A stretch of DNA of 64,000 nucleotides from Pycnococcus provasolii (GCA_938743325.2 OW568867.1:1-64000), one strand, 5' to 3'; shown: positions 47,499 through 57,212, counted from the stretch's first letter. The notes: generated by a model from the letters alone, not told the origin. Numbers and translations: made by a program.

Positions 47499-48179
47499 TT
47501 ACACCTTGAACTTTTTACGCACAACTTCAACGTCGTTGGCATCGACATGCCCCGCGCTGGCAAGTGCGTCGAAGTTGGCTTTCAGAGTCGCCTTGGCGCT
47601 CGCGTCGAGCTTGCGAAGCGCCAACGCGAACCTTCCTGCACCCATGAGTGCCTCGAACGCCGCCAGCGCCCAAACGTGCGACTCCGCTGCACCGTCGCGT
47701 GCCAAGGCACCTTGCATCTCCTCGGCGATACCCGAAATCACGTCAGCGGTCAGCTCTCGCGCAAACACCTTGGTGAGCGCCACGGGCGGCACGTCCTCGA
47801 CGAGCCATCTGGCGCGCGCTCCCGGTTCCGCGTGTGCCGCCCACTGCCTGTGGTACTCCGCCTCCGTTGCGGGCGCACGGACGGCCGCTGACGTGGTTGC
47901 GTTCGTGGGCAGCACTCTCGAGCTTGGCAGTTCCATTTCGTGCACGTTGTCTCTGGCCCCGCTCGCGTCGAACGCGAACGCGGGCGCCTCAGGCTCTCGC
48001 TTCGACTTTGGCGCCTGCAGCGGCTTGAGGTGCGCGACGGAGACCATGTTTTTGAATGTGTCATAGTCCTCGTGCTGCGCGACCGCCCTGAACTTGGCGT
48101 CGTTGATGGCCTGCTTGCGCTTGTCGTCGTCGATCGCGCTCTGCAGCTCGCGCGACGTCTTGGGTATGGCGGAGGACAT
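47499..48179 (-). CDS. CCDC103: CCDC103/DNAAF19-like dynein-arm assembly factor
   Basis: The product has 226 aa from the ATG at 48179. The N-terminal coiled coil (RELQSAIDDDKRKQAINDAK) leads into YDTFKNMVSVAHLKPLQAPK, which matches the family word (F-x-x-x-V-x-x-x-HLKPL) of CCDC103. Residues ~115-220 fit an RPAP3_C domain: EYHRQWAAHAEPGARARWLV, ALTKVFARELTADVISGIAE, FALALRKLDASAK. CCDC103 is needed to assemble and attach outer dynein arms in motile cilia. Length is typical. Its presence argues for a ciliated stage. It converges with the J-protein gene, 53 bp apart. Confidence 0.85.
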   Translation of the reverse strand: MSSAIPKTSRELQSAIDDDKRKQAINDAKFRAVAQHEDYDTFKNMVSVAHLKPLQAPKSKREPEAPAFAFDASGARDNVHEMELPSSRVLPTNATTSAAVRAPATEAEYHRQWAAHAEPGARARWLVEDVPPVALTKVFARELTADVISGIAEEMQGALARDGAAESHVWALAAFEALMGAGRFALALRKLDASAKATLKANFDALASAGHVDANDVEVVRKKFKV

Positions 48180-48663
48180 GGAGAATTCTCGTGCGGTTGA
48201 GGGGGAAGGGCGAGCGGTCAATGGCACAGCGGGGGGAGAGGGAACGGGAACGGGGGAGGCGAGCCCTAACCCTAACCCTAACCGTAGCCCTAACGAATCC
48301 GAGGTTGCTTTCCAGAGGTTGCGCAGAGTCCTACCATAGGGATGGAAGGCTTTTCCAAGTACTGTATCGTAGTCCTCCGGCAGTCCGGCATGCGTCGAAT
48401 TCATGTGCTCGTTGTTGTGCTGTGCTCGACCTGTGCTCCCCCCAGGCCTCACTCAGGTTGACTCCGGCAGTCCCTCGCGGCCCAGACACTGATCAGAGTG
48501 TGCTGGAGCATGAGGGGAGGCTGGAAGGGAAGGGGCCATCCGTGAATCCGGCCGTCCCTCCTGCGTGTTCAATGCCTCGTCAGTTCTATGAATAGAAGGG
48601 GGAAGAAAAGGACGGGCGAGAGATCACCTGTGAGAACTGAGAAGGGACAATAATTGGAATGGG

Positions 48664-48697
<34 letters not shown>

Positions 48698-48871
48698 CAA
48701 GGGCAGGCCTGTAGTCTCCTCCTAGTCGGGGCCGGGGGAGTTACCTTATTACGAATCTCATTACTGGGCTCCTTCCCCTCCCCCCTTCCTTCCTTCAACT
48801 CCGGAGGGGCCGGCCGGATCACACAAGCTCGCTCGCATCACGTCACTGTGCTCCCCCCCCTATTAGAACAC
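48180..48871. promoter_or_regulatory. Divergent promoter with interstitial telomere repeats and GA microsatellite
   Basis: 692 bp. It contains CCCTAA-type repeats at 48264-48294 (three perfect units and degenerate ones), a GTATCGTAG word near 48364-48372, a (GA)14-like run at 48665-48694, CT-rich DNA at 48771-48797, and a C run (48852-48859) just before the right-hand start. The left part is purine-rich (48205-48262). Confidence 0.55.
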
Positions 48872-49414
48872 ATGGAGCTCTTCACGTGCCTCTCGCCAGC
48901 CACCAAACCTACGCACGGGAGCGCAAGCAAGGGCGACGCCACGCCGCCAGCCTCGCCGCGAAGCGGATCGCCCGCGCCCGCGAGCTCGGCCGATGAGGAG
49001 GTGAAAACGCTCAGGAGGCGCGTCAAGGACACGGAGGCGGAGAAACAGGCGCTGCAGGAAAAACTCAAACAGATGGAGAAAAAGGCCCAGATACTCACGG
49101 GAGCAAGCGTCACGCAGCACGGAAAGCTGAAAATACTTCTTGCCAATGAACGGAGGGAAGCCGATCAGGCGAAGACGGATATCGGTGGTATACTCATCCT
49201 CGTCGTCGTCTGTGCCTGTATCGGAATGGTGTGTTCTGGCGCCGCCGCGGCGAACGGCATGATGTTAGGTGCGAACTTCAGTGCGACGAAACCGCTCGTA
49301 GTCGGCTGTTTCGCCGTGATCTGGACGATGTTGTCCGCGATTCTCATGGCAGCTGTCTTGATCTGTGCCCAGGTGGCGGGCGTCGTTGACGTCATGAAAT
49401 TCCTTAATTTTTGA
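48872..49414 (+). CDS. Small coiled-coil protein with two TM segments
   Basis: The product has 180 aa from MELFTCLSP at 48872; the frame upstream is promoter DNA with a GA repeat. Residues ~15-42 are Ser/Pro/Ala-rich. Residues ~43-80 form a coiled coil (EEVKTLRRRVKDTEAEKQAL). Residues ~103-130 (GGILILVVVCACIGMVCSGA) and ~140-172 (VVGCFAVIWTMLSAILMAAV) are TM helices, with a short hydrophilic end. No family was recognised; a tail-region membrane tether is a guess from layout. It converges with NHX. Confidence 0.72.
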   Translation: MELFTCLSPATKPTHGSASKGDATPPASPRSGSPAPASSADEEVKTLRRRVKDTEAEKQALQEKLKQMEKKAQILTGASVTQHGKLKILLANERREADQAKTDIGGILILVVVCACIGMVCSGAAAANGMMLGANFSATKPLVVGCFAVIWTMLSAILMAAVLICAQVAGVVDVMKFLNF

Positions 49415-49572
49415 GGAGCGAGGTAACTCTGTAACTTTGCGTCTTCACTCGAAATAACACAACCGAACAGAAGCGAAATACACAACGCGCGCTTTCGTGT
49501 GCACGTGATACAGTGGTGATTCTCGTGGATTTTACAAGCGAATTACAAAGACGTGTTGAACTCTCTCAAGCG

Positions 49573-51234
49573 TCAGTCCGAGGTGGTGGCGGGCGCCGGG
49601 CTTTGCCGCGACGGAGGCGCCGGCGTGCGCGGTGCGAGCGATACCTGACGGCCGCCATCCGCGCGCAGCCAGCGATTGAAGTAGCGGTTGTCGAGGTCAT
49701 CAACCCAGTGCACAAATGCGGCGCTTACTCCGGGAAGGAGCGGTGTGCGCTCGCACGCACCATCTGATGCGCCGCTGTGCGCGGCATCCACAGCGCCGCG
49801 GCCATTGTCAAGGCCAAGCGTCCGCAGCAGTAGTGTTGTCAATCCACCGCCGTTCAGAAGCACCGTCGATAGAATTACGAGAAGCGTTGTCGTCACGAGC
49901 ACGTCGCCGTGAGGCGCCGCGTCCTGGACGTCGAGGACGAGCGCGAATGATACCGCTCCTCGGATGCCGCCGGCGTACCAGCTCACAACCTGCTCCTTCC
50001 ACGTGATGGGACGAATGCGGCCGAGGTTAAGGAGTGCACTTAGGCCGAACACCGTGACGGCACGAGAGATGTAGCACAGCACAATGGCCGCCACCACGAA
50101 GCCGACGGAGGCGAAGTCGTATGTTTGCAGCGTGAACACGGACATGCCTAGGTATGCGAAAATGTACGTCTCAGCCAACACGCTGATGATCGTCGCGGAA
50201 ACGGGCGACGCAATTTGGTTCTCAGGAGATAGGTTGAAGTAAGCGTACCGTCCCATGATGATGCCGCAGAAGAGAAGGCTCATCACGCCGCTGAGCTCGA
50301 CGTTCTCCGCCGTGAGGTAGCTCAGGTATGGGAAGAGCCAGAACACAGCCGTCTCCAGATGAGGCTGAAGTCTTAGCTTCGTGTACTTGAACAACAAGCT
50401 GCACGCCACGCCGAACGTCGCGCCGACGAGCACGCTGCCGAAGGTGACCAGAAAAAAGTCCGCGAGCGCCATCCCACCCTGCGCGGCCGTGAAGGAGGCA
50501 GGAGCAGGCGGGCCAGGAGGAGGTGGAGCACCGCCACTTTTACTGCCATGTGCGAGAAGCGCTCGCAAGGTGCGGTATGAAACGATGGAGGCTGCGTCGT
50601 TCATCACGGACTCGCCGAAGACGAGCATGTACAGTCGGTCGTGAACGCCGAGGCTGGTGAAGATGGAGACCGTCGCAACCGTGTCCAGCGCAGAGAGCAC
50701 GGCGCCAAACGCGAACGCCTCTACAAGCCCGAGCCTCGGCGACACGACGGATGGCATTACTGTTCCCGCGACGTTCAAGCCGAGTCCAACGAGCGCCGTG
50801 GACACGAGCGTACCGACGAAGCCGAGGCAGCATATGGAGCCAATGTTTCCGAAGAACGACGAGTTCTTGACGTTGTATCCCGAAGCGAATATGATGGGGG
50901 GCAGCAGGAAGAGGAAAAAAGTCTCCGGCTGGAACTGCAAGTCGCGGCGCAGGTTCGGCACGAGCCTGATGAGGGCGCCCACCGCGACGCCGACGGCGAC
51001 TTGCGCCAAGGGTTCGGGCAGGTACAGCTTAACCGCCTTGGGCAGTATGGAGAAGAGGTAGGAAGTTGCTATGCAGCATACGCCGATGGAGACGGCGACG
51101 ATGGTCACGAGCGACTCCTCTTCGCGCGGCACAGTGGGCTCGCCGTTGGCCAACGACCTGCAAGGCGCCATGGCGCAGGTTGTACGGGGGAGCGTCAGCC
51201 AACCCGGAGCGGAGTCACCTGACGGACGTCCCAT
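49573..51234 (-). CDS. Na+/H+ (K+/H+) exchanger, NHX/NHE family
   Basis: The product has 553 aa from the ATG at 51234; an ATG 21 codons later is also possible. About twelve TM segments are visible. FFLFLLPPIIFASGYNVKN is the amiloride-binding motif of TM3. FAFGAVLSALDTVATVSIF, GVHDRLYMLVFGESVMNDAA and SWYAGGIRGAVSFALVLDVQ are NHX/NHE hallmarks, with the conserved Asp-rich ion site in GESVMNDA. It should swap sodium or potassium for protons at a vacuolar, endosomal or plasma membrane. The C-terminal tail is short (~100 residues), as in plant NHX. It is 66 bp from the divergent RING-CH gene. Confidence 0.95.
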   Translation of the reverse strand: MGRPSGDSAPGWLTLPRTTCAMAPCRSLANGEPTVPREEESLVTIVAVSIGVCCIATSYLFSILPKAVKLYLPEPLAQVAVGVAVGALIRLVPNLRRDLQFQPETFFLFLLPPIIFASGYNVKNSSFFGNIGSICCLGFVGTLVSTALVGLGLNVAGTVMPSVVSPRLGLVEAFAFGAVLSALDTVATVSIFTSLGVHDRLYMLVFGESVMNDAASIVSYRTLRALLAHGSKSGGAPPPPGPPAPASFTAAQGGMALADFFLVTFGSVLVGATFGVACSLLFKYTKLRLQPHLETAVFWLFPYLSYLTAENVELSGVMSLLFCGIIMGRYAYFNLSPENQIASPVSATIISVLAETYIFAYLGMSVFTLQTYDFASVGFVVAAIVLCYISRAVTVFGLSALLNLGRIRPITWKEQVVSWYAGGIRGAVSFALVLDVQDAAPHGDVLVTTTLLVILSTVLLNGGGLTTLLLRTLGLDNGRGAVDAAHSGASDGACERTPLLPGVSAAFVHWVDDLDNRYFNRWLRADGGRQVSLAPRTPAPPSRQSPAPATTSD

Positions 51235-51300
51235 CAGTTAGGGGTTTGTAGTTCGGGTTCGCACAGTTGGAGTTCCCATTCCTCGCCCGCGCCAGGTTCC
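51235..51300. promoter_or_regulatory. Very short (66-bp) divergent promoter
   Basis: Only 66 bp separate the start codons of NHX and the RING-CH gene. It contains TTAGGGGTTTGTAG at 51238-51251, close to a reversed telo-box-like word, and CCCGCGCC near the right-hand ATG. Either the 5' UTRs are very short or transcription starts inside the neighbour. Confidence 0.55.
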
Positions 51301-51359
51301 ATGGCGTTCCTTGCCCGTCTCCGCCAGCGCCTTCCGCTCGGTCGAACGCGCAACAACAA

Positions 51360-51393
<34 letters not shown>

Positions 51394-52107
51394 GCAGGTG
51401 GTAACGCGCAGCAACAGCCAAGTGGCAGTGCGGCGGAAGAACCACCCGTGTGCCGCATATGCCTCTGCGGCGACGAGACGGCGCCACTCATTTCGCCGTG
51501 CAAGTGTCGAGGAACGAATGCGAAGGTGCACCTCGCGTGCTTGAACACATGGAGACGCGCGTCCGCCAACGCCAGGTCGCTGAGAGAGTGCTTGACGTGT
51601 GGACACGTCTATGATACGCGCAAGTCGCAGTTGGCACTCATGCTTGACAGCCAGTGGGCCGTGCCCGTTGCGACGGGAGTCGCCATCGGAGCGGCGGCAC
51701 ATGTAGTCGCGATTATCGCAGCGATCGTGTGCGGTTCCATCGGAAACGCGGCGACGCGAATCTACCACGCTATGTACCTCTACCCGCCGTGGCGCAACTG
51801 GACGTGGGCATGGGCCGTCAGACTTGCCGCCGCACTCGACACGGCGGTTGTCGCAACTGTTTTGCTTGGCGTCATCGGGTTTGCTCACGCTATTTACATC
51901 AAATATCAACAGCACCCGCAGCACTTCTTAAGGTACTCAGCCGTTCCGCTCGTCATGCTCGCAAATTCGCATGGCGGTGCAGCAGTTCGCGTCTTCAGCG
52001 CCATCGGCCTGTGGGTGGGTTACCACTCGGCATTCAAGTGTACACGCTCGCTCGCTTCATACGCGCTCATGCGGTGGGGCGAAACCATACTGGAGGTTCA
52101 TGATTGA
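51301..52107 (+). CDS. RING-CH (MARCH-type) membrane E3 ubiquitin ligase
   Basis: The product has 268 aa. After an Asp-Gly repeat (residues 21-31) comes a RING-CH domain with the C4HC3 ligands C51, C54, C67, C69, H77, C80, C97 and C100 (CRICLCGDET, SPCKCRGTNAKVHLACLNTW). Four hydrophobic segments follow (e.g. ATGVAIGAAAHVVAIIAAIV, TAVVATVLLGVIGFAHAIYI). It should be a MARCH-type E3 that ubiquitinates membrane proteins. The stop codon (52105-52107) lies at the start of a dispersed repeat copy that fills part of the 3' gap. Confidence 0.92.
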
Positions 52108-52176
52108 CCGCTCAATCAGTAACGGAATGTACTTTACTTTCGTCCAGCGGGTTGTCCGTCCACACCATTCACATTC
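52104..52176 (+). repeat. Dispersed 3'-UTR repeat, copy B
   Basis: It shares CTCAATCAGTAACGGAATG, TACTTTACTTT, CGTCCAGCGG and GTCCACACCATTCACATTC with copies A and C at about 80% or less. It lies in sense with the RING-CH gene and overlaps its stop codon, within the convergent gap before the coiled-coil gene. Confidence 0.78.
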
Positions 52177-52294
52177 CACGCCACGTCGTGCCTTCCTTGA
52201 TCGTCTTCGACATCATTGGCGACTCAAGAGTATAAGGAAGAACAATGAGAAATATTTCAACATAACAGAAAGAACGTGCGGCAAACATGTCAAC

Positions 52295-54145
52295 TCATGG
52301 CGAATTCACGGCACTCGGTCCTGTGTCAGGCGATATGCCCTCGGGAGAGCTTCCTGAGAAGAGGTCGCCCATAGAGATGCGTGACGCGTTGGCGATGCTC
52401 TCGAAGCCGTCCATGTCGTCGCTATCCTCGTCAATGTAGTCGCCGTCTTCGTCATCCCTGTAATGACGACGGCGATTTGCGCGGCTTGGAGCGCGCTCGT
52501 ATGCACGCGCAAGAGGCGAGTAGTCAGGGCTGGCTTCCCCCGGCGCGACTCCTCCTCCACCACCACCACCTCCTCCTCCTTCCATTTCCGCGTTCGCCGC
52601 CGCCTCCGCGTTCAGCTCAGCCATCATTTTGTCGGCGTCCGTGTGCGTATCCTCTCCCAGAAGGCTAATGTTGATCGTGGGAACGCCCTTCGGTCGCTCC
52701 TTCGGATTTCGCGCGGACAGCGGTATATCCCACGTCACCTCCTCCGCAGGCACATCCTTGAAGGCTGATTCCACATGCACTTCAGCCTCTGCTCCATGCG
52801 CCGACGGCGATCCGCCGTGCAATTCATTCAGCTGCGCAACGGTCACCTCACCGTGACGCAAAGCGTCGAGCAGGTCCGTGAGCTCCATCTCCCGTCTTTG
52901 GCCAATCTCGCGTTCCTCCGAGATGATTTTGTGCTCCTCCGAGTACCTCGCCACCTCACCTTGCAGCCGATCGCGCTGCTCGCGAAGGGACGAAACCTGC
53001 CTCGTCGTCTCGCGGTGCTGTCGCTCGAGCTCCTTCGCGCGTCTCTCCGCCGTGACCGCGCGCGTCTCAAGTTCGGCCGCTGCGGCAGCCGCGACCATCT
53101 CCTCCTCCTTTCGTCTCGCCGCGCGACTCGCCTCCTCGACGCGCGCGCTTCGTGCCGATAGGCGTCTCTGCTGCTTAGTGGGCGCGACGTTGCCAAGTGC
53201 GGCGTCGTACTCCTGCTTGATGGACGAGAGCAGCGCCTTCAGCGGCCCGGAGCTTTCAATAGCCTTGTCGAAAATCTCAGATGCTACCGCCACGCGCTCC
53301 GTGGCAGTTCGTTGGCTCGACCTGTGCTGGTCGAGTGCCGCGAGACGCTCCTGGAGCTGCACTTCCAGCGTCAGTGCTGCGCTGCGATACATAGCGACGG
53401 ACGTGGCTGACTTTGACGAGCGCAGGGCGTCGGTTGCCGACGCCGGCCGGGTTGCGCCGGCGGGCCCAGACGCCGGCGGCGGCGGTCTGAATCCAAGCTT
53501 GGAGGCGTTCACCTTAGGCTTGAAGCTGAAGGGTATCAGAGGTGCGGAATTCTGCGCCTTGAGAGGAGGTCTCGCGTCGCTAGCCACGACCGGCGCCGGT
53601 TGCGCACCCTTCGCCGTGGTGGCTGCGAGTGCCGCAGCTGCGGATGGAAACACGTCGACGGTTCCAAACACCGCCGAACGGCTGGCTGAGAGTCCCGCCG
53701 CCTGGCCGCTGGGCTTGAGTGGTGCCCTCTGCCTTGCGACCGCCCGTCGCGTGCTGTGCCTGGCCCCAAGTTTGGCCTGGGCCTGCGCCGCCTGTGCTGC
53801 CGCGGCAACTGTGGATACGGTCGCCGTCGCGTTCGTTCGTTCCTTGGTCGTTTTCGCGGCGGAGGTGGCTGGTGTTCGGCTCGACGGCCTGAACGGCGGT
53901 TTGTTTTGCTTCGTCGCTCCCCTTTGGCTGTCCGCGTGCGTTTTCGGCGCGACGGCTGACGCCGTCGACGCCGACGAGAGCAGTCTCGACGACGCGGACG
54001 CGGGTCTCATGTGCGTGTGTGTGCCCGTAGTTTGCTGTGCGCCTTGAAACTTCTGGAATCGCGGTCCGAGCTGCAGGCCGACGTTGGTGACTGCGGCAGC
54101 TGGCGGGTTGGAGCTTCCGCCATAGGAGACGTCGACGGGGAACAT
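52295..54145 (-). CDS. Unrecognised protein with long disordered arm and coiled coil
   Basis: The product has 616 aa. Residues ~1-270 are low complexity, rich in Ala, Ser, Thr and Pro, with basic patches. Residues ~250-425 are largely coiled coil (AALDQHRSSQRTATERVAVA, RAKELERQHRETTRQVSSLR, EVARYSEEHKIISEEREIGQ). The C-terminal ~190 residues are acidic, with a Gly run (eight or more Gly) and an Asp/Glu-rich end. No family was recognised. The layout suits a cytoskeletal or ciliary linker, which is only a guess. It converges with the RING-CH gene. Confidence 0.75.
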   Translation of the reverse strand: MFPVDVSYGGSSNPPAAAVTNVGLQLGPRFQKFQGAQQTTGTHTHMRPASASSRLLSSASTASAVAPKTHADSQRGATKQNKPPFRPSSRTPATSAAKTTKERTNATATVSTVAAAAQAAQAQAKLGARHSTRRAVARQRAPLKPSGQAAGLSASRSAVFGTVDVFPSAAAALAATTAKGAQPAPVVASDARPPLKAQNSAPLIPFSFKPKVNASKLGFRPPPPASGPAGATRPASATDALRSSKSATSVAMYRSAALTLEVQLQERLAALDQHRSSQRTATERVAVASEIFDKAIESSGPLKALLSSIKQEYDAALGNVAPTKQQRRLSARSARVEEASRAARRKEEEMVAAAAAAELETRAVTAERRAKELERQHRETTRQVSSLREQRDRLQGEVARYSEEHKIISEEREIGQRREMELTDLLDALRHGEVTVAQLNELHGGSPSAHGAEAEVHVESAFKDVPAEEVTWDIPLSARNPKERPKGVPTINISLLGEDTHTDADKMMAELNAEAAANAEMEGGGGGGGGGGVAPGEASPDYSPLARAYERAPSRANRRRHYRDDEDGDYIDEDSDDMDGFESIANASRISMGDLFSGSSPEGISPDTGPSAVNSP

Positions 54146-54907
54146 GGCCTACCAGGTAGAGTAAGTTAGGAGTGCGTGAATCCACTTGCACGAACTCGGA
54201 GGGAAGTGGAGTGGAATGATGACAGGGCGAGCGAGAGGACGAGAGAGGGGGAGAAGAAATCCGTGGTCAAGAAGAACACTGGGGGCCGGGGAATGGGGAG
54301 GGAGAACAATGCAGTCAACGCAACACGGAGACTGAACTTCCGAAGCTTAAGCGATGTCCACGGAACCCGGAAAATCACATACAGTATGGAGGAATAGGGT
54401 AGGGTGGGTCCATCATGGCCAATCCACCTTATTGGTTCCTCTTAGTACTACATTCTTAGTTACCGTCCACGTCGTCAACGTCAACGGAATCATCCCTCCT
54501 CGCCTCCTCCTTGACCAGTGACCTGACCTTATGACCCGGGGAGTTAGGCTGGTACATAATGTAATCAGTGATGGGTAGGCCTTGGCAACGGCTCCCCTTC
54601 CGCCTTCCCCTTCCACTGCGTTCCACTTCAACTGCGTCAACGTCAACGGATCTATCCATAGACTATCGTAGTGTTTCACACCTACTGTAATTGTAGGCCT
54701 TCCTACCAACGGATACCTCAGGCCGGCCTCACCGCCTCAGCATGGTCACGAAGGGTTACGATAGGGTCGTATCCTCTACTTCCTAAAACCCCGAATAATC
54801 TCCCCCCCCTGGTTGAAACTTGAAACCCCTAACTCGCCCTTCTCGTTTCCCCTGTTGTTTCCTCTAACCGACCGATTCAAAACCTCCCGACTCCCGCCAC
54901 GCCCGGC
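54146..54907. promoter_or_regulatory. Divergent promoter, coiled-coil gene and CDC27
   Basis: 762 bp. It contains TACGATAGGGT (54757-54767), CTATCGTAG (54663-54671), the 15-mer CCCCGAATAATCTCC (54789-54803) shared with the DUF1824 promoter, a C run near 54802, and AAACCCCTAAC close to the right-hand start. Two short words containing CGTCAACGTCAACGGA lie near 54472 and 54636. I see no gene in it. Confidence 0.5.
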
Positions 54908-56983
54908 ATGACGATGACGACGACGACGACGACGACGGCGGCGGCAGCGACGCCAGCAGTCGTGCCCGCGCTCGCCGAGGCGGTCATAGACCAGCTCGCG
55001 TGCGGACTCACGAACTCGGCAACATTCCTCTGCGAACGCATGTACGCAGCAGCACCCACGGAAAAACACGCCATACTGCTCGCGACGTGCCACGCTAGGG
55101 CAGACGCGCCGTACCGAGTCGTGGAGGTGCTCAGAAGCTGCGAAACGCCAGCCGCGAGGTTCATGTTCGCAAAGGCGTGCTACGACATGGGAAGATTCGA
55201 CGAGGCGGAGCGGGCCATACTCATGCCTGACGGCTCCATAGCCGGAGGGGCGAAGGGACGGTACCTGCTTGGAGAAGTCTGCCTAGCCACCGACAGAGCC
55301 AAGCCTGCGGCGGGGTGGTTCGCCGAGGCGCTGTCGCTCGACCCGTACCTGTGGTGCGCTTTTGAAAGGCTCTGCACGCTTGGCGCTGACGAAGAGGCGG
55401 CGATCGCAATGACGAACGCTGAGCACGTCGCCGTTCCTCCCACGCCTACCATCGCCGCGATCGTCAACGGATTCGTCGACGGCGCCGAAGCTCGCGCAGA
55501 CACGCACCTCACCGCCGCAACCACCGCGCTCAGGGACGTGGCCATGGACGACGCGGCGGCGCGCGCGCAGACGACACCGGCCGTCGGCGCGAACGTGACG
55601 ACCCCGGCGGAGGCGCCACCTCCCACGACAGGCGAGCGGCGCTCGTCCGGCGCGGCGACAGCCACGCGGCGCCGCACCACGCCAAGAAATGCATCAGCTG
55701 CAACGCCGGCAACGCCAGCAACGCCCGCCGGTGCGATCATCACGCCTGGAGAGCCGCCACCGCCACCTCGAAGGCGTCCACCGCAAGCACCAAGCACGGC
55801 GTTGCGGCGCTCCAGCCGACTCAGCGGTGGGAGCTCGGGCGGCGATGCGGCGCTGGAAGCGACGCCCGCGCCACTCAACTCGTCGCCGCAGGCTGGCGCC
55901 GAGTATGGTGATGTGGAGCACGAAGGGCCACTGCTGCGAGAGAGCGTGCGCCACCCACGCCATCCAAGTCACCACGCCGCGCTTTCCCTCCTGCGCGGTG
56001 TGGCGGAAGGAGTGGGCGCACTTGCGGCGTACCGATGCGCGGAGGCGGAGGCGGCATTGCGCTCTCTTCCACCCGAGCAGCTTGGCACCGCCTACGTGCA
56101 GTGCGCGCTAGGACGGTGTCGCTTCGAGCTCGGTGACTACGCTGGCGCTGCAGACCGCTATGCCGAGGCACTGCGAGCCGATCCCACGCGCCTCGAGGGC
56201 GTCGACGTGTATAGTACCGCGCTGTGGCAGCTTCGCCGCGAGGTGGAGCTCAGCCACCTTGCGCAGAGATGCGTGAGCCTTGATCGATGGAATCCGTACG
56301 CGTGGTGCGCCGCGGGCAACGCCATGAGCCTGCAGCGCGAGCACGAGAGCGCGCTCCGTCTGTTTCGTCGAGCAATCCAGCTTGAACCCGCGCTCCCATA
56401 TGCGCACACGCTCTGTGGCCACGAAAGATTGGCGGTGGAGGATCTGGAGGGCGCAATGGCATGCTACCGAACTGCTCTGCGGTACGACGCGCGGCACTAC
56501 AACGCCTGGTACGGTCTAGGGCAGTGCTACCTAAGGCAGGAGAAGCACGGCCTCGCAGAAATGCACTTCAGGCGCGCGCTCGAGATTCACCCTCGGTCCA
56601 GCGTGCTGTGCTGTTACCTCGGCGTCTCACTGCACAAGCTGTACCGAACGGAGGAGGCGCTTGCGGTTCTCGACAGCTCGAGCCTCGCCGACCCGCTCAA
56701 TCCGCTCGCTCGCTACGAGAAGGCGCACGTCCTCATGGACCTCAGCCGATACGAGGAGGCGATCGAGGAACTCGAGGCGCTGCGAGACCACGTCGCGCCG
56801 AACGAGGCTCAGGTGCACTATCAAATCGGACGCGCGTACAAAAAATTGGGCAGAGTCGACGTGGCTATGCGTTGCTTCACCGCTGCCCTCGACCTTAAGC
56901 CAAGCTCCGCCGAGGCTTCCGCGATTCGATCTGCGATTGAAAATGTCGAGAGCGAGGAAGGAGAGGAGGTGGAGTTGTTGTAA
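54908..56983 (+). CDS. CDC27: Anaphase-promoting complex subunit CDC27/APC3
   Basis: The product has 691 aa. An N-terminal TPR dimerisation part (~30-190) has SATFLCERMYAAAPTEKHAI, MFAKACYDMGRFDEAERAIL and LLGEVCLATDRAKPAAGWFA. A disordered Pro/Ala/Thr linker spans ~200-350. The C-terminal superhelix of TPRs (~370-680) includes CALGRCRFELGDYAGAADRY, HYNAWYGLGQCYLRQEKHGL and VHYQIGRAYKKLGRVDVAMR. Word order and length match APC3/CDC27 (HOBBIT in plants). It is a scaffold of the APC/C ubiquitin ligase that binds the IR tails of CDC20/CDH1. A Thr run after the start comes from an ACG repeat. Confidence 0.93.
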   Translation: MTMTTTTTTTAAAATPAVVPALAEAVIDQLACGLTNSATFLCERMYAAAPTEKHAILLATCHARADAPYRVVEVLRSCETPAARFMFAKACYDMGRFDEAERAILMPDGSIAGGAKGRYLLGEVCLATDRAKPAAGWFAEALSLDPYLWCAFERLCTLGADEEAAIAMTNAEHVAVPPTPTIAAIVNGFVDGAEARADTHLTAATTALRDVAMDDAAARAQTTPAVGANVTTPAEAPPPTTGERRSSGAATATRRRTTPRNASAATPATPATPAGAIITPGEPPPPPRRRPPQAPSTALRRSSRLSGGSSGGDAALEATPAPLNSSPQAGAEYGDVEHEGPLLRESVRHPRHPSHHAALSLLRGVAEGVGALAAYRCAEAEAALRSLPPEQLGTAYVQCALGRCRFELGDYAGAADRYAEALRADPTRLEGVDVYSTALWQLRREVELSHLAQRCVSLDRWNPYAWCAAGNAMSLQREHESALRLFRRAIQLEPALPYAHTLCGHERLAVEDLEGAMACYRTALRYDARHYNAWYGLGQCYLRQEKHGLAEMHFRRALEIHPRSSVLCCYLGVSLHKLYRTEEALAVLDSSSLADPLNPLARYEKAHVLMDLSRYEEAIEELEALRDHVAPNEAQVHYQIGRAYKKLGRVDVAMRCFTAALDLKPSSAEASAIRSAIENVESEEGEEVELL

Positions 56984-57131
56984 CGCAAAAGATCGACACA
57001 TTCAAAAAAAAAAACTGAAGCTCTCACGACGCGAGCAAAAAGCGCCCTGGTTGAACCTTTCGAAATCACCAGCGTCATGTACAATCGCGTTGCCGAACAG
57101 CGCCATTGAATAGCAATGCGCTGTGACGGTG

Positions 57132-57212
57132 AATGTGGATGGAGTGAACGGACGGCCGTTGGACAAACGGGAGCTTTGGCTCACGTTCCATTACTGAATA
57201 AGCGATCTTAGA
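57132..57212 (-). repeat. Dispersed 3'-UTR repeat, copy C
   Basis: Read on the minus strand it contains CTTATTCAGTAATGGAACGT, then a short insertion, TTTGTCCAACGGCCGTCCG and TCCATCCACATTCACC. It lies in sense with the RSH gene, ~65 bp past its stop, in the convergent gap with CDC27. Confidence 0.75.

Noticed and set aside
52878-54047. 389-codon plus-strand frame, Ser/Ala-rich
   Set aside because: Antisense shadow of the coiled-coil gene at 52295-54145.
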